This document shows, piece after piece, positions 23,604 to 31,514 of a stretch of DNA of 64,000 bases. Source of the stretch: a virus; IMG/VR virus record IMGVR_UViG_3300050821_017626, positions 1-64,000 of that record. The stretch is one strand, 5' to 3'. Every line of letters starts with the position of its first letter. Position 1 is the stretch's first letter. The notes below the pieces were generated by a model. It was not told the DNA's origin. It saw only the letters and a program-made list of their open reading frames with translations, and did not search any database. The translations under genes and the position numbers were made by a program.

Positions 23604-24442
23604 GTGATGTAGTGTTGCATTTCAAAGATGAAACTTCGCAAGAATGTAAGAGCGTGTGCCATGCAATTGCCTTTTCAATGTTCTATGACGAGGAAAAGAT
23701 TGTCGACCGGATTGAACTGAAGGGCGAGCGGGTGTTTCCCGAGGGAGTGAAACCAGAGTACTGGCCACGTTATTGGGATCAGTGGGCAACGGCGGGGATG
23801 GGGCAGGGATTGGGTCGGAGCAAGTTTTTGCAGGAGAAGAAACGGATGATGGAACAGTATGCGCGGACGGAAGAGGAGGAATTGGCGGCGCTGGATGCCA
23901 GTATCGCGGAGCTTGAGGGACGGAAGCAGACGCCGGTCAATCGGAAAAGCTCGCTCATCATCTCGGCGCTTATGACTTCTTCCTCGATTGAGGAGGCGGC
24001 GGCGAAGGCGAAGGTGTCGGGAAAAACCGTGAGCACGCTGTTGCGGGACCCGGATTTCCAGCGGGAATATTATGCGGCACAGAAGATGACGACGGCGCAC
24101 GTCGTGATCTATCTCAAGAATATGTTTGGGGATGTGGTGCAGCGGCTTTATGAGATCCTGTGCAATGAAAGCCATGCGGTGAGTGCTCGGGTGCAGGCGG
24201 CAGGGTTGCTGATGCGGTATTCGTTTGAGATGATTCAGCGGGACGTGGACGAAAAATTCAAAGAGGAAATCCGCTACTTTATAGCTGAGATCAAGGCGCG
24301 CCAGCTAGGTCAGGGTCAGGTTCCTACAATGAAATTAATGGCGCTGGCGGAGGCGGGCGATGAAGAGGCGGAGTTCTATGGGGAAGCGATGGTAGCGGAG
24401 GTGGATAGTAGCGAAGGGATAGGTGGAGGGGTGGGCAGTTGA
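23600..24442 (+). CDS. Small terminase subunit-like protein
   Basis: 280 aa from the ATG at 23600. Central helix-turn-helix, SSSIEEAAAKAKVSGKTVSTLLRDPDFQREY, matches phBC6A51-type TerS DNA-binding domains, followed by a helical oligomerisation region (LYEILCNESHAVSARVQAAGLLMRYS). Directly upstream of, and overlapping by TTGA, the TerL ATPase gene, the normal TerS position. It would recognise the packaging site. Confidence 0.75.
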   Translation: MSDVVLHFKDETSQECKSVCHAIAFSMFYDEEKIVDRIELKGERVFPEGVKPEYWPRYWDQWATAGMGQGLGRSKFLQEKKRMMEQYARTEEEELAALDASIAELEGRKQTPVNRKSSLIISALMTSSSIEEAAAKAKVSGKTVSTLLRDPDFQREYYAAQKMTTAHVVIYLKNMFGDVVQRLYEILCNESHAVSARVQAAGLLMRYSFEMIQRDVDEKFKEEIRYFIAEIKARQLGQGQVPTMKLMALAEAGDEEAEFYGEAMVAEVDSSEGIGGGVGS

Positions 24443-25431
24443 AGCTCACGCTGAATGATCTGGATGTGAGTAAGCCGTCCGATGTTTTGGGGGTGCTGCA
24501 GGCGGAAAAGAAGCGTAAAGATTTATTGCGGGAGTTGAAGCTGGAGTTGCAGGCTGCTTCGACAACGGATTTTTCTGACTTTCAGAAGACAGGTCTCAGG
24601 ATTTTCAAGCGGCCGGATATATTTGCCAGGGAATATGTCAGGTGGCCAGAGGGAGAGAAGCTTACTGCCTATCAGGAGGAGCTTCTACTCGCTATTCCCA
24701 CCAAAGAGCGTATCGCGGTGCGGGGGCCGCGCGGGCTCGGAAAGTCCTGTCTCGCCGCCCTGGCAGTGCTCTGGTTCTGCCTGAGTCGTGAGAGTCTGGG
24801 GGTCGATTACAAGTGTATTATTACAGCCGGTTCAGCAAATCAGCTTCGTAGGTACCTTTTCCCGGAGATACGCAAGTGGGCACTTCGCCTCGATTTCGAT
24901 AAGATCGGCAGGCCAAAGTTCTGCGAACGGAGCGAGCTGCTCAAAGATGCACTACAGATGTCACACGGCGAGGCGTTTTGCGTGAGTCCCGATCAGCCGT
25001 CCTTGCTGGAAGGGCTTCATGCCTCCGAAGTGCTGGTCGTGATCGATGAGGCAAAGACGGTGTGTGACGAGATATTTCACAGCGTTGAGGGCTTCTTCTC
25101 ATCGGCGGGAAAAGACAGCGGCAAACATGCCTTCGCCATTGCGATTTCAACACCATCAATCCCAGTGGGAATGTTCTATCGGCTGCACAGGCGAGAGCCT
25201 GGATTGACCCACTGGCACGCGAGGCATGTCAAATTGGATGAGGCCCTGGCCGCAGGGACGATTACCCAGGAGTATGTTGATCGGCTGGCGGCGCAGTTTG
25301 GCAAGGATTCGTCCTTCTTCCAGCAGCAGGTGCTGGGCGAATTTGCGGCAGATGATGACAGCGGAATTATCTCCTTAGATTGGATACTAAGGGCGTGTGA
25401 TCGATACGAAGAGGAATTAGAGAATGCTTGA
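24439..25431 (+). CDS. Large terminase, ATPase domain only (free-standing)
   Basis: 330 aa from TTG. FAREYVRWPEGEKLTAYQEELL, Walker A VRGPRGLGKSCL near residue 95, Walker B EVLVVIDEAKT near 200, coupling motif AIAISTPSIPVGMF, and the end of the ATPase domain, FQQQVLGEFAADDDSGIISLDWILRA. A normal TerL would continue into the nuclease; here the gene stops. The missing half is at 11751-12431 on the minus strand. This is the DNA-translocating motor. Confidence 0.9.
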   Translation: MKLTLNDLDVSKPSDVLGVLQAEKKRKDLLRELKLELQAASTTDFSDFQKTGLRIFKRPDIFAREYVRWPEGEKLTAYQEELLLAIPTKERIAVRGPRGLGKSCLAALAVLWFCLSRESLGVDYKCIITAGSANQLRRYLFPEIRKWALRLDFDKIGRPKFCERSELLKDALQMSHGEAFCVSPDQPSLLEGLHASEVLVVIDEAKTVCDEIFHSVEGFFSSAGKDSGKHAFAIAISTPSIPVGMFYRLHRREPGLTHWHARHVKLDEALAAGTITQEYVDRLAAQFGKDSSFFQQQVLGEFAADDDSGIISLDWILRACDRYEEELENA

Positions 25432-25621
25432 TAACCAAAGTGGGCAGTCATCTCTTACCGTTTCCGAAGCCTCTGACCTGAAGATGATCGAGCCCTCCCT
25501 GATCCTGCGGGCCATCAAGACGGGGCGGCTTCCTGCAGTCGAGGAGGCATACGGTAAACGGAAACGCTATCGGATCGATTCGGATGACCTGGAGCGGTGG
25601 GTTGAGTGGCGGAAAGGCTGA
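25424..25621 (+). CDS. Excisionase/MerR-type DNA-binding protein
   Basis: 65 aa, 8-nt overlap with the TerL ATPase gene. LTVSEASDLKMIEPSLILRAIKTGRLPAVEE then KRYRIDSDDLERWVEWR is a winged-helix excisionase fold. It sits exactly where the nuclease half of TerL would be expected. Confidence 0.72.
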   Translation: MLDNQSGQSSLTVSEASDLKMIEPSLILRAIKTGRLPAVEEAYGKRKRYRIDSDDLERWVEWRKG

Positions 25622-25788
25622 TGGCTTCCTGGACTGCAGTGAGCGATAAAGCTATCTGGCGCATTCATTTACACCTAGGATTTTATCGCGTGTTCGTGGG
25701 CGCAAACCTATTTGTCAGTGGGCGACAATGGACCTTCAACCTTGGCGTCCCCGGAGTTCATCTACAGTTTCTCTGGTGTAGGAAATAA
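25621..25788 (+). CDS. Hypothetical 55-aa protein
   Basis: ATG overlaps the preceding TGA. Aromatic-rich, beta-like (AIWRIHLHLGFYRVFVGANLFVSG). Unknown. Confidence 0.5.
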   Translation: MASWTAVSDKAIWRIHLHLGFYRVFVGANLFVSGRQWTFNLGVPGVHLQFLWCRK

Positions 25789-25907
25789 TGCTTGCCTTTT
25801 GGCATTGGTGGATTGGTCCTTGGGCGTATGAACCTGTGTGGTTGCATATGTTTGGTCTTTGGGGCATGTTCAAATTGGGGCAGATTACGGGTAGGTGCGG
25901 GAGGTGA
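25788..25907 (+). CDS. Aromatic-rich 39-aa peptide
   Basis: Starts at ATG 25788 inside the previous stop. Contains seven Trp in 39 residues (FWHWWIGPWAYEPVWLH). Possibly membrane-associated. Unknown; small size limits confidence. Confidence 0.4.
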   Translation: MLAFWHWWIGPWAYEPVWLHMFGLWGMFKLGQITGRCGR

Positions 25908-25911
25908 CGCG

Positions 25912-26163
25912 ATGTTGGTTTACGGCATTCAAATCGAGCCCGTTAAGGGCTGGGTCGAGCAGTTCGAGCATCCCGAGGGCGGAGCGGTCGTATTCATGAG
26001 CGCTCGGGATGCTCTGATGGTGGCGCAAACGCTTTACGATCTGCTGAAGGTCCCGGTGACGGTTTACTGGGCAGAAGCGGATCGGAATGATTTCGCCTGG
26101 AAAGGGAATGTTCTGGATTTGCGTGAGTATGTGTCGCTGGAGCAGGAGAGGCCGAAGGGTTAG
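25912..26163 (+). CDS. Hypothetical protein
   Basis: 83 aa. LVYGIQIEPVKGWVEQFEHPEGGAVVFMSARDALMVAQTLYDLL: a small alpha/beta fold. Last gene of the plus packaging-side cluster, convergent with the minus genes. Confidence 0.55.
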   Translation: MLVYGIQIEPVKGWVEQFEHPEGGAVVFMSARDALMVAQTLYDLLKVPVTVYWAEADRNDFAWKGNVLDLREYVSLEQERPKG

Positions 26164-26328
26164 TCATCTCCAACCGTAGTGGGCAATATCCCAAAAACCA
26201 AGGCCAACAAGTGATAGATTGGCAAGGATCAGAGACCATACCACGATACAGAAGCAGACCCAGTGGTGGCGGGCGGCAGCGTGAATGCCGAGCTTCATGG
26301 TTTCCCATAGCCATTGGAGTGATTTCAT
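26164..26328 (-). CDS. Small membrane protein
   Basis: 54 aa from ATG 26328. Hydrophobic WVCFCIVVWSLILANLSLVGLG, ending DIAHYGWR, where the IAHY codons contain the TGCCCACT repeat. First-listed member of the large minus-strand accessory arm. Confidence 0.55.
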   Translation of the reverse strand: MKSLQWLWETMKLGIHAAARHHWVCFCIVVWSLILANLSLVGLGFWDIAHYGWR

Positions 26329-26507
26329 GCCACAACCTCTTCCGTTCGGGTCACTTTCAACAGGCGATATTTGTCGTGGCCTTTTTCCGAACGCAGTTCT
26401 TCGAGTTTTGCAAGAGCCGGTTTCAAGTCGAAATATAGGAATACAGTACCATCCCAAATTTCGTGTTCCTTATCATCCCACCTCGTCTCGATGATGTATT
26501 TTACCAT
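26325..26507 (-). CDS. Hypothetical protein
   Basis: 60 aa from ATG 26507. MVKYIIETRWDDKEHEIWDGTVFLYF then a charged helix. ATGA-type overlap with the next gene. Unknown. Confidence 0.55.
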   Translation of the reverse strand: MVKYIIETRWDDKEHEIWDGTVFLYFDLKPALAKLEELRSEKGHDKYRLLKVTRTEEVVA

Positions 26508-27109
26508 GTGATTTCCTCCAGTCGGGCGATGAGCCGATCTCCGGCCTCGCGGTCTTCCACTGTCAATGCGGCTTCTTCTTCTTCTTCGAATGTCAGACAC
26601 GCCTTCAGATAAGCGCGGATGACGCGAAGTTCCTGAGGCGTTAGGGAGAGGGTGATGCTTTGGTCTTTTTGCGCCCCCCTCGCCTCCGGTTCAAGCGGTC
26701 GATCTCTTGTTGAAATAATTGGCGATGGCAGGTCTCGCACAGCCATTGGGATGGTTTGTTCGGATGTCTGACCTGCCATGTCGCTGGTTGGCCGCACGGG
26801 CAGTCTCGTTGGTTGGACATTTTTCTCCTTGTTCTTCGATCCTTTGGGACGGCCCCGCCGTTTGGGAGTGGGCTCGGGTGTTTCTTCGACCGACGTGGGC
26901 ACTACGCTGATAGCCTGGCCGATGGCGCGCTGCGTGGCCATATCCTGCAGTTGGCGCAGCTCCTCCTCCAAGTAGGCGGGAAACCGAGCGTTCTTGCGCA
27001 GGCTGGATTTCTGCTGCAGTAAGTCGATGCGGCGGGTGTTCAGGATTTCCCAGTTCACTTGCTCTCGTTCCCGGTCGTGATTGGGATATTCCGCTGCCAC
27101 TCCTTCCAT
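26501..27109 (-). CDS. AT-hook protein (copy B of a duplicated pair)
   Basis: 202 aa. Helical N-terminus (LLQQKSSLRKNARFPAYLEEELRQLQ), AT-hook PKRRGRPKGSKNKEKN near residue 85, then a low-complexity stretch and a helical acidic C-terminus (LTPQELRVIRAYLKACLTFEEEEE). A 59-aa zinc gene lies wholly inside it in another frame. The same frame stays open upstream to about 27308 and includes a second AT-hook, evidence of duplication. Binds AT-rich minor groove if functional. Confidence 0.6.
   Translation of the reverse strand: MEGVAAEYPNHDREREQVNWEILNTRRIDLLQQKSSLRKNARFPAYLEEELRQLQDMATQRAIGQAISVVPTSVEETPEPTPKRRGRPKGSKNKEKNVQPTRLPVRPTSDMAGQTSEQTIPMAVRDLPSPIISTRDRPLEPEARGAQKDQSITLSLTPQELRVIRAYLKACLTFEEEEEAALTVEDREAGDRLIARLEEITW
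26641..26820 (-). CDS. Zinc-finger protein nested in another frame of the AT-hook gene
   Basis: 59 aa, ATG at 26820 with AGGAG 5 nt upstream, which strongly supports translation. CPCGQPATWQVRHPNKP then CETCHRQLF is a CxC/CxxC metal site; basic tail RRRGGRKKTK. The end of the 27055-27636 product has the related sequence CRCGCPATQVLILPNYP, so this is a duplicated gene pair. Confidence 0.55.
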   Translation of the reverse strand: MSNQRDCPCGQPATWQVRHPNKPSQWLCETCHRQLFQQEIDRLNRRRGGRKKTKASPSP

Positions 27110-27636
27110 GCGCAGTGATGGAAGGGGAACGGATAGTTTGGCAATATTAGGACTTGCGTTGCTGGGCAGCCGCAGCGGCAGCGTTGCCTTTGGCTTGTTC
27201 TTGGAGCCCTTGGGGCGACCGCGCCGAGGTGATTGATGCAGCGGCGATTCCTCGGGCTCTGAAGGGATGGGGGGCCTTCGGTCGCGGGAGTGGGTTGGAG
27301 CCCCAGGTTAAGCGGCACAGTCATATCAGACGGCTCGATAGTCTGGTGGATTCGGTCGGCGAACATGGTTGTGGCATCCAGCAGCGAGTACGGGCCGCGA
27401 ACGAGGATCTCCTCGCCCCATGAGATGATGGTCTGGCCTAAATAGGGTCGGTGTAATAGGTAGGCTCGTCTGCGGTGGGCAGGGATGGCGATTTCCCACA
27501 GTTCGTATTCTTCGTTGAGGTTGAGAAGGTCCTGGATTTCCTCCAGCAATGGGTTCGCGCCCATGTCGACTGGATTGGTGGGACGCAGAGTGAGGCCGGC
27601 GACTTCCATTGGTTCACTTGGGTATTGTTCTTCCAT
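27055..27636 (-). CDS. AT-hook/zinc protein copy A, probably frameshifted
   Basis: 193 aa from ATG 27636. N-terminal half is a normal domain (EEIQDLLNLNEEYELWEIAIPAHRRRAYLLHRPYLGQTI). After residue ~115 it passes a run of six C (27269-27274) and turns into unnatural sequence, while the neighbouring frame there encodes SPRRGRPKGSKNKPK, an AT-hook matching copy B. The C-terminus (CRCGCPATQ) then matches the zinc gene nested in copy B. Either a real slippage site, an indel, or two overlapping genes. Confidence 0.55.
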   Translation of the reverse strand: MEEQYPSEPMEVAGLTLRPTNPVDMGANPLLEEIQDLLNLNEEYELWEIAIPAHRRRAYLLHRPYLGQTIISWGEEILVRGPYSLLDATTMFADRIHQTIEPSDMTVPLNLGLQPTPATEGPPSLQSPRNRRCINHLGAVAPRAPRTSQRQRCRCGCPATQVLILPNYPFPFHHCAWKEWQRNIPITTGNESK

Positions 27637-27641
27637 TAGTA

Positions 27642-27860
27642 TCACCACCTATCAGGCTTGGTCCGAAAGTATTCCGCTCGTAAATCTTCAGCGCTCTCCA
27701 GCATCGCTAGGCGCGTTTCGAGTTCGTCAAGTTTAGAACTCAAGTGGGCAATCGTTTCGTCGGCCGCTTGGGCGCGATCCTCGCTTTTCTGCAGTCGGTC
27801 GTTCAGCCGGGCGATGGCGGAGCGTGTTGCTATCGCTTCAAGAAGACGTTCGTCGGACAT
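27642..27860 (-). CDS. Coiled-coil protein
   Basis: 72 aa. Heptad-like ARLNDRLQKSEDRAQAADETIAHLSSKLDELETRLAMLES. Overlaps the upstream gene by 1 nt. Unknown. Confidence 0.6.
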   Translation of the reverse strand: MSDERLLEAIATRSAIARLNDRLQKSEDRAQAADETIAHLSSKLDELETRLAMLESAEDLRAEYFRTKPDRW

Positions 27861-28063
27861 TAGAGTTCTTCCTCCTCCTCAAACCCATCAAAGATACCCT
27901 GCTTATATTTTTCGGGATATTGCCGTATCCAGTCTGCCGTTGCGTCAAAGCCTAGTTCTCCGGCAATATCGGCGACGCGAGTTCGAACGAACATGTTGGT
28001 GAGGCCGGATTCTCGGACGGCGTTTAAACCTTCCAGGACTTCGGCTGTTACTTGGATGGGCAT
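27860..28063 (-). CDS. DUF5049-type small phage protein
   Basis: 67 aa. VTAEVLEGLNAVRESGLTNMFVRTRVADIAGELGF matches the DUF5049 pattern (RESG.TNM then a helix), common in phages, function unknown. Acidic tail. Confidence 0.65.
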   Translation of the reverse strand: MPIQVTAEVLEGLNAVRESGLTNMFVRTRVADIAGELGFDATADWIRQYPEKYKQGIFDGFEEEEEL

Positions 28064-28106
28064 TATTCTACCTCCTCAATTTGACATTCGTGGGTGTATA
28101 TTGCCA

Positions 28107-28316
28107 TTAGTCGTTTTCTCCCGTAAACTGGCCGCAGAGTGGGCAGTGTTTTTCGCGTCGTATTAGTTCTTCGACAATGTTGCTGGCGAGATAGCAGCTT
28201 TCCTTTTGCCAAGTGTCGCCTGTTTGGGGACACCAATCACCAAGCAACGTATCAATGGCGTCAAGCAGATCGAGCTTTGATGCTTTCTCAATGTCGTGTC
28301 GACTGGTTATTTTCAT
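28107..28316 (-). CDS. Hypothetical protein with a C-terminal zinc pair
   Basis: 69 aa. Helical (SKLDLLDAIDTLLGDW) with CPLCGQF at the end; Cys at 29 and 41 may complete the site. A sigma54-type element lies 23-40 nt upstream of its ATG. Confidence 0.58.
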   Translation of the reverse strand: MKITSRHDIEKASKLDLLDAIDTLLGDWCPQTGDTWQKESCYLASNIVEELIRREKHCPLCGQFTGEND

Positions 28317-28603
28317 TGTTCTTCTCCTTCTTGACTTCCTGCAATCTTCGTGCCATGCCTTTCAAACCAATCGAGCAACATGAGCCTTACCTGGCCATTG
28401 ATGCTCCGGTCACCTTTTTGGGCTTGCAGACGTATCTGATTGGCCAGCCAGCCGGGGAACTGGATGCTGATTGTCACTCTCTCGGCATCATCATAAGGCA
28501 TGGCAGGGTCGCGCGTTCTCCTGCCTCTAGGATTGATGGAAGGGCGCGGCTCCGGCGGGTCAAGAAGATTCCTAAGTTCTTTTGGAAGGGTTGGGTATTT
28601 CAT
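28313..28603 (-). CDS. Arc-like ribbon-helix-helix protein
   Basis: 96 aa from ATG 28603. C-terminal RVTISIQFPGWLANQIRLQAQKGDRSINGQVRLMLLDWF is a ribbon-helix-helix DNA-binding fold (strand, then two helices). Probable transcriptional regulator of the accessory arm. ATGA overlaps with both neighbours. Confidence 0.7.
   Translation of the reverse strand: MKYPTLPKELRNLLDPPEPRPSINPRGRRTRDPAMPYDDAERVTISIQFPGWLANQIRLQAQKGDRSINGQVRLMLLDWFERHGTKIAGSQEGEEQ
28339..28356 (-). promoter_or_regulatory. Sigma54-type promoter (ATGGCACGAAGATTGCAG)
   Basis: TGGCACG-N4-TTGCA, GG-N10-GC, pointing at the gene starting 28316. It overlaps the last codons of the ribbon-helix-helix gene, so coding constraint could explain it; lower confidence. 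Confidence 0.5.
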
Positions 28604-28806
28604 TTGGTTGCCTCTTTGTCTGTAGTGGGCAGTTCGCTGGCGTTGTGTGGGTTGCACTGGGGACAGATCCAGCCTTTTCGAGTATGCTGCCAGCCTATCT
28701 CGCGCGCTTCCTCTGCGGCCATCTTGTCCGTAGGGGAAAGGAGTTCGTAATGTTCTAAACAATCATCACAAGAGATGCTTCTGGTAATTTGAATGTGATA
28801 GGCCAT
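28600..28806 (-). CDS. Zinc-ribbon protein
   Basis: 68 aa. CDDCLEHYELL at residue 13 and CPQCNPH at 48 with a helix between; same plan as the product at 11358-11561. TGCCCACT repeat encodes its LPT residues near the end. Confidence 0.62.
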   Translation of the reverse strand: MAYHIQITRSISCDDCLEHYELLSPTDKMAAEEAREIGWQHTRKGWICPQCNPHNASELPTTDKEATK

Positions 28807-28835
28807 TGGGGTACCCCTTATAGAGTGGGCAGTGT

Positions 28836-29849
28836 TTAACTGCGTAGTTCCTTTTTCTGTGTAGTGGGCGGATACTTCGCCGCGTATTGCTCGGCCGTGA
28901 TGTGCTGCTCGATCTCGGCATAGGGAATGCGCGGCTTGTAGTCAGACAGGTTGGGCGTCAGACACTGGCCGGTTACGGATTGGGCGTTGACACGAAGAAC
29001 TTGGTAAAAATGACGGTCGCTCATGATGTAGTCGCCCTTCTTGATGGCGGCTTTCTTCCAGGCGTCCGCTTCCGAGATACCTTTGGTGATGGTGCCGGCA
29101 CCGGCCGCTTCGATCTGCTGGCGCCAGTAGTCGGCCTTTTCCTGGTATTCGGCGACGAGATTGGTATAACGAAGAATGGCTGCCTGGCGTTTCTCGTCGC
29201 CCCATTGAGGGTGAATGGAAGGGGCGATGGATGGATTGTATTCTGGATTGCTCACGCGGTCAAGGTGACGCTGGCAGACGCGCCGTTCCGCTTCCGCTTC
29301 CTTCAGTCGGCGGTGCATGAAGGCAACGTCTTTATCTTCAGCTTTGAAGGAGGAGGAGAGGGCTCGGCCTCGGTAATATTTTGCTTTGTCTGCTTCTTCG
29401 ACGGCTGATCGTAAGGCATTGTCCGCCTTTTCGAGCGTCCTTCTGTGCTTTCTTTCAGAATAATGTCCGACGAGAATTGGTTGACCAAATGGGATTGGGT
29501 CAAGAATGGCGCGAAATCTGTCGTGGGCAGCTTCCGAGCGGGCGCTAGCGTTCTCGGAATAGGTGCGGTATCTATCAGTCCGCTTGGCTGATCGAGCTTT
29601 CGCGCTGTCGACTCGATCTGCAAAGGTTGTCTTACCGTAGTGGGCAATGGCTTCGAGGAGTTCCTCGGTCGGGTCGTGCCAGAAGGAGAAAGCGCCGCGC
29701 CATTTCTTGGCACCGAGCGCATAGAGCGCATCTTCGTATCCTGCAGTCGTGCCGGTGACGTTCCATACGGGCCGAGCCGCCTTGCCGGGTTTGCTTGGCG
29801 TGGTCATTGCTTCGGTAACAGTAAGGCCGTAGTCGGATAGGGTAGCCAT
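28836..29849 (-). CDS. DUF3560-family protein
   Basis: 337 aa. The diagnostic region is DRYRTYSENASARSEAAHDRFRAI, then FGQPILVGHYSERKHRR, then a coiled coil with AEADKAKYYRGRA-like repeats. DUF3560 proteins occur on phages and conjugative plasmids near anti-restriction genes; the function is unknown. N-terminal part (YALGAKKWRGAFSFWHDPTEELL) is a small domain. Two TGCCCACT repeats lie in it. Confidence 0.72.
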   Translation of the reverse strand: MATLSDYGLTVTEAMTTPSKPGKAARPVWNVTGTTAGYEDALYALGAKKWRGAFSFWHDPTEELLEAIAHYGKTTFADRVDSAKARSAKRTDRYRTYSENASARSEAAHDRFRAILDPIPFGQPILVGHYSERKHRRTLEKADNALRSAVEEADKAKYYRGRALSSSFKAEDKDVAFMHRRLKEAEAERRVCQRHLDRVSNPEYNPSIAPSIHPQWGDEKRQAAILRYTNLVAEYQEKADYWRQQIEAAGAGTITKGISEADAWKKAAIKKGDYIMSDRHFYQVLRVNAQSVTGQCLTPNLSDYKPRIPYAEIEQHITAEQYAAKYPPTTQKKELRS

Positions 29850-29907
29850 TGGATTGCCTCCTAACGGTTATAGTTGTGTTTGATTGGTGTGTTTGATGGA
29901 CTTGATT

Positions 29908-30174
29908 TTACTTTGTTGGCTGCGGCAGGAGAATCCTCTCCGTTTCGGGATCACGTGTTTCGGCAATCATCTTCAATCCCTTTCCTTCACCTAGAGGAAG
30001 GTATTCCTGCTTCCATATTTCCCCCTCCGGTGTCACGCGCCAACAGCTTGTCGTGGGTGATTTCTCGCAGTAGGTGTGGAAGTCAGTGCCAATGGTAACG
30101 AAGCGGTCCTTGTTGTCTCGCAGAGCGTTTGCATGGGCACGCTTGATCGTTTCCTTGAAGTCTTTGATATACAT
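29908..30174 (-). CDS. Hypothetical protein
   Basis: 88 aa. KDFKETIKRAHANALRDNKDRFVTIGTDFHTYC then a beta C-terminal half. Unknown; separated from neighbours by 58 and 73 nt. Confidence 0.6.
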   Translation of the reverse strand: MYIKDFKETIKRAHANALRDNKDRFVTIGTDFHTYCEKSPTTSCWRVTPEGEIWKQEYLPLGEGKGLKMIAETRDPETERILLPQPTK

Positions 30175-30247
30175 CGGTCCTTTTCTCCTGTGGGCGTTGT
30201 TCTATTCGTTCCACTGGTTAATTTGATCGTAGAACAATGTCCGACTC

Positions 30248-30316
30248 CTAATAGAGCTTAATACTGATGGTGCAAAGGGCGAGCAGGATGATGAACATCA
30301 GGGTGTTGAGGAACAT
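30248..30316 (-). CDS. 22-aa membrane micropeptide
   Basis: ATG 30316: MFLNTLMFIILLALCTISIK, a single hydrophobic helix. Preceded by AGGAGAAT. One of several tiny membrane peptides in this arm (36916, 37761, 49459). Confidence 0.4.
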   Translation of the reverse strand: MFLNTLMFIILLALCTISIKLY

Positions 30317-30333
30317 GGGTATTCTCCTGTGAG

Positions 30334-30504
30334 TTATTTCGATTTCGGATAGGTGCCGAAGACTAATTGAGCATCGCGCTTCTTGTAAATGCGCTTCGAT
30401 AATTCTCGTTCGGCCGTCTCTTTGGTACGAAAGGAACGGGTGACTTCTTGAGTTCCGGTCAGGTAATTCGCATACCGGATATACCAGATGCCATGGGTAT
30501 TCAT
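30334..30504 (-). CDS. Small basic protein
   Basis: 56 aa from ATG 30504 with AAGGAAT upstream. GIWYIRYANYLTGTQEVTRSF then KTAERELSKRIYKKR. Unknown. Confidence 0.55.
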   Translation of the reverse strand: MNTHGIWYIRYANYLTGTQEVTRSFRTKETAERELSKRIYKKRDAQLVFGTYPKSK

Positions 30505-30534
30505 CCTGTATTCCTTTCTAATCGAAGTGGGCAG

Positions 30535-31050
30535 TCAATCGGCGATAACTTCGGCAATGCCTTTGTCTAGTGCTTCCTGTGCAGTAAGCCCCCATACAGG
30601 TTCGAATGTGTATCCATCCTCAAGGAGAATGCTTGTTCCGAAAGGTAGGAATAGCAGTGTATCGCCATTTCTGGCTTCGGTGAGAAAGGCACCTTTTATC
30701 TTCACGCGAATGCGACAAGGGGAGGTGTAACCCTGAATGTGGCCGCGTGTGGCGTTGCTGTAGTCTCCGTGTTGATCAAGGGACCCCCAGGAGTAGCCGG
30801 TGCCTTCTTCCCCCATGTATTGGCCTTTCGTGGTTACATCTTCCTCACCGATGTATTCCCCGTCTGAATTGAAAGTGTCGCCTTCGGCATAGCTTTCTAC
30901 GAGTTCGAAGTCGCTATACTCAAATATACGAGCGATCAGTCGGCAGCCATTTCCCATGGCGAACTGGCGAGCTTCTGCTATGTCCTGGGTTGTGTAATCG
31001 GATACGGAATTGCCTTCTTTATCCTCAAAGGCGTAGACTTCGATGCTCAT
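30535..31050 (-). CDS. Hypothetical protein
   Basis: 171 aa. EVYAFEDKEGNSVSDYTTQDIAEARQFA, a Tyr/Gly-rich middle and LLFLPFGTSILLEDGYTFEP. CTGCCCACT follows directly after its stop codon. Unknown. Confidence 0.6.
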   Translation of the reverse strand: MSIEVYAFEDKEGNSVSDYTTQDIAEARQFAMGNGCRLIARIFEYSDFELVESYAEGDTFNSDGEYIGEEDVTTKGQYMGEEGTGYSWGSLDQHGDYSNATRGHIQGYTSPCRIRVKIKGAFLTEARNGDTLLFLPFGTSILLEDGYTFEPVWGLTAQEALDKGIAEVIAD

Positions 31051-31226
31051 TCGGTTTCCTCCTCGGCATAGGTCTCATCTGTCAGGAAGGAGTCGAAACT
31101 GTCTTCTTCGACGATGGCTTTTGCGTCGCCTTCATGCACCATAGCGATGGCATCTTCTGCGAATTCTGCTTCGACGCGATACATAACCTCATGGAGTTCC
31201 TTGGCGTGGACGTAAAAGACTGGCAT
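31047..31226 (-). CDS. Hypothetical acidic protein
   Basis: 59 aa from ATG 31226. VFYVHAKELHEVMYRVEAEFAEDAIAMV; ends EEETE. ATGA overlap with the next gene. Unknown. Confidence 0.55.
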   Translation of the reverse strand: MPVFYVHAKELHEVMYRVEAEFAEDAIAMVHEGDAKAIVEEDSFDSFLTDETYAEEETE

Positions 31227-31262
31227 TGTTGTTTCCTCGTTGTATAGGGTTGTTAGGGCTTG

Positions 31263-31514
31263 TTAGGGGTCAGGTATACCAAGAGTGGGCAAGATTGTTA
31301 GGGGTTTGATCCCCAGTTCGGCGCGTAGTCGGTCCTTCTCCCGTGCGTAGGCATCCTCGGTGCCTGCTTGCGAGATAGAGTAGTATTCGGCGATCTTGTT
31401 CTTAAGGAAGTGATAGCCTGTTGCTGTCGGTCCTTCAAGGTAGATGTTTAGGTAAACACGCAGGTTTTCGGCCATTTCTTCGAGTTCGTTGGTTTCATCT
31501 GACGTGGGCAGCAT
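31263..31514 (-). CDS. Hypothetical helical protein
   Basis: 83 aa. LEEMAENLRVYLNIYLEGPTATGYHFL; both ends carry the CTGCCCAC repeat (encoding LPT). Directly abuts the upstream gene. Confidence 0.58.
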   Translation of the reverse strand: MLPTSDETNELEEMAENLRVYLNIYLEGPTATGYHFLKNKIAEYYSISQAGTEDAYAREKDRLRAELGIKPLTILPTLGIPDP

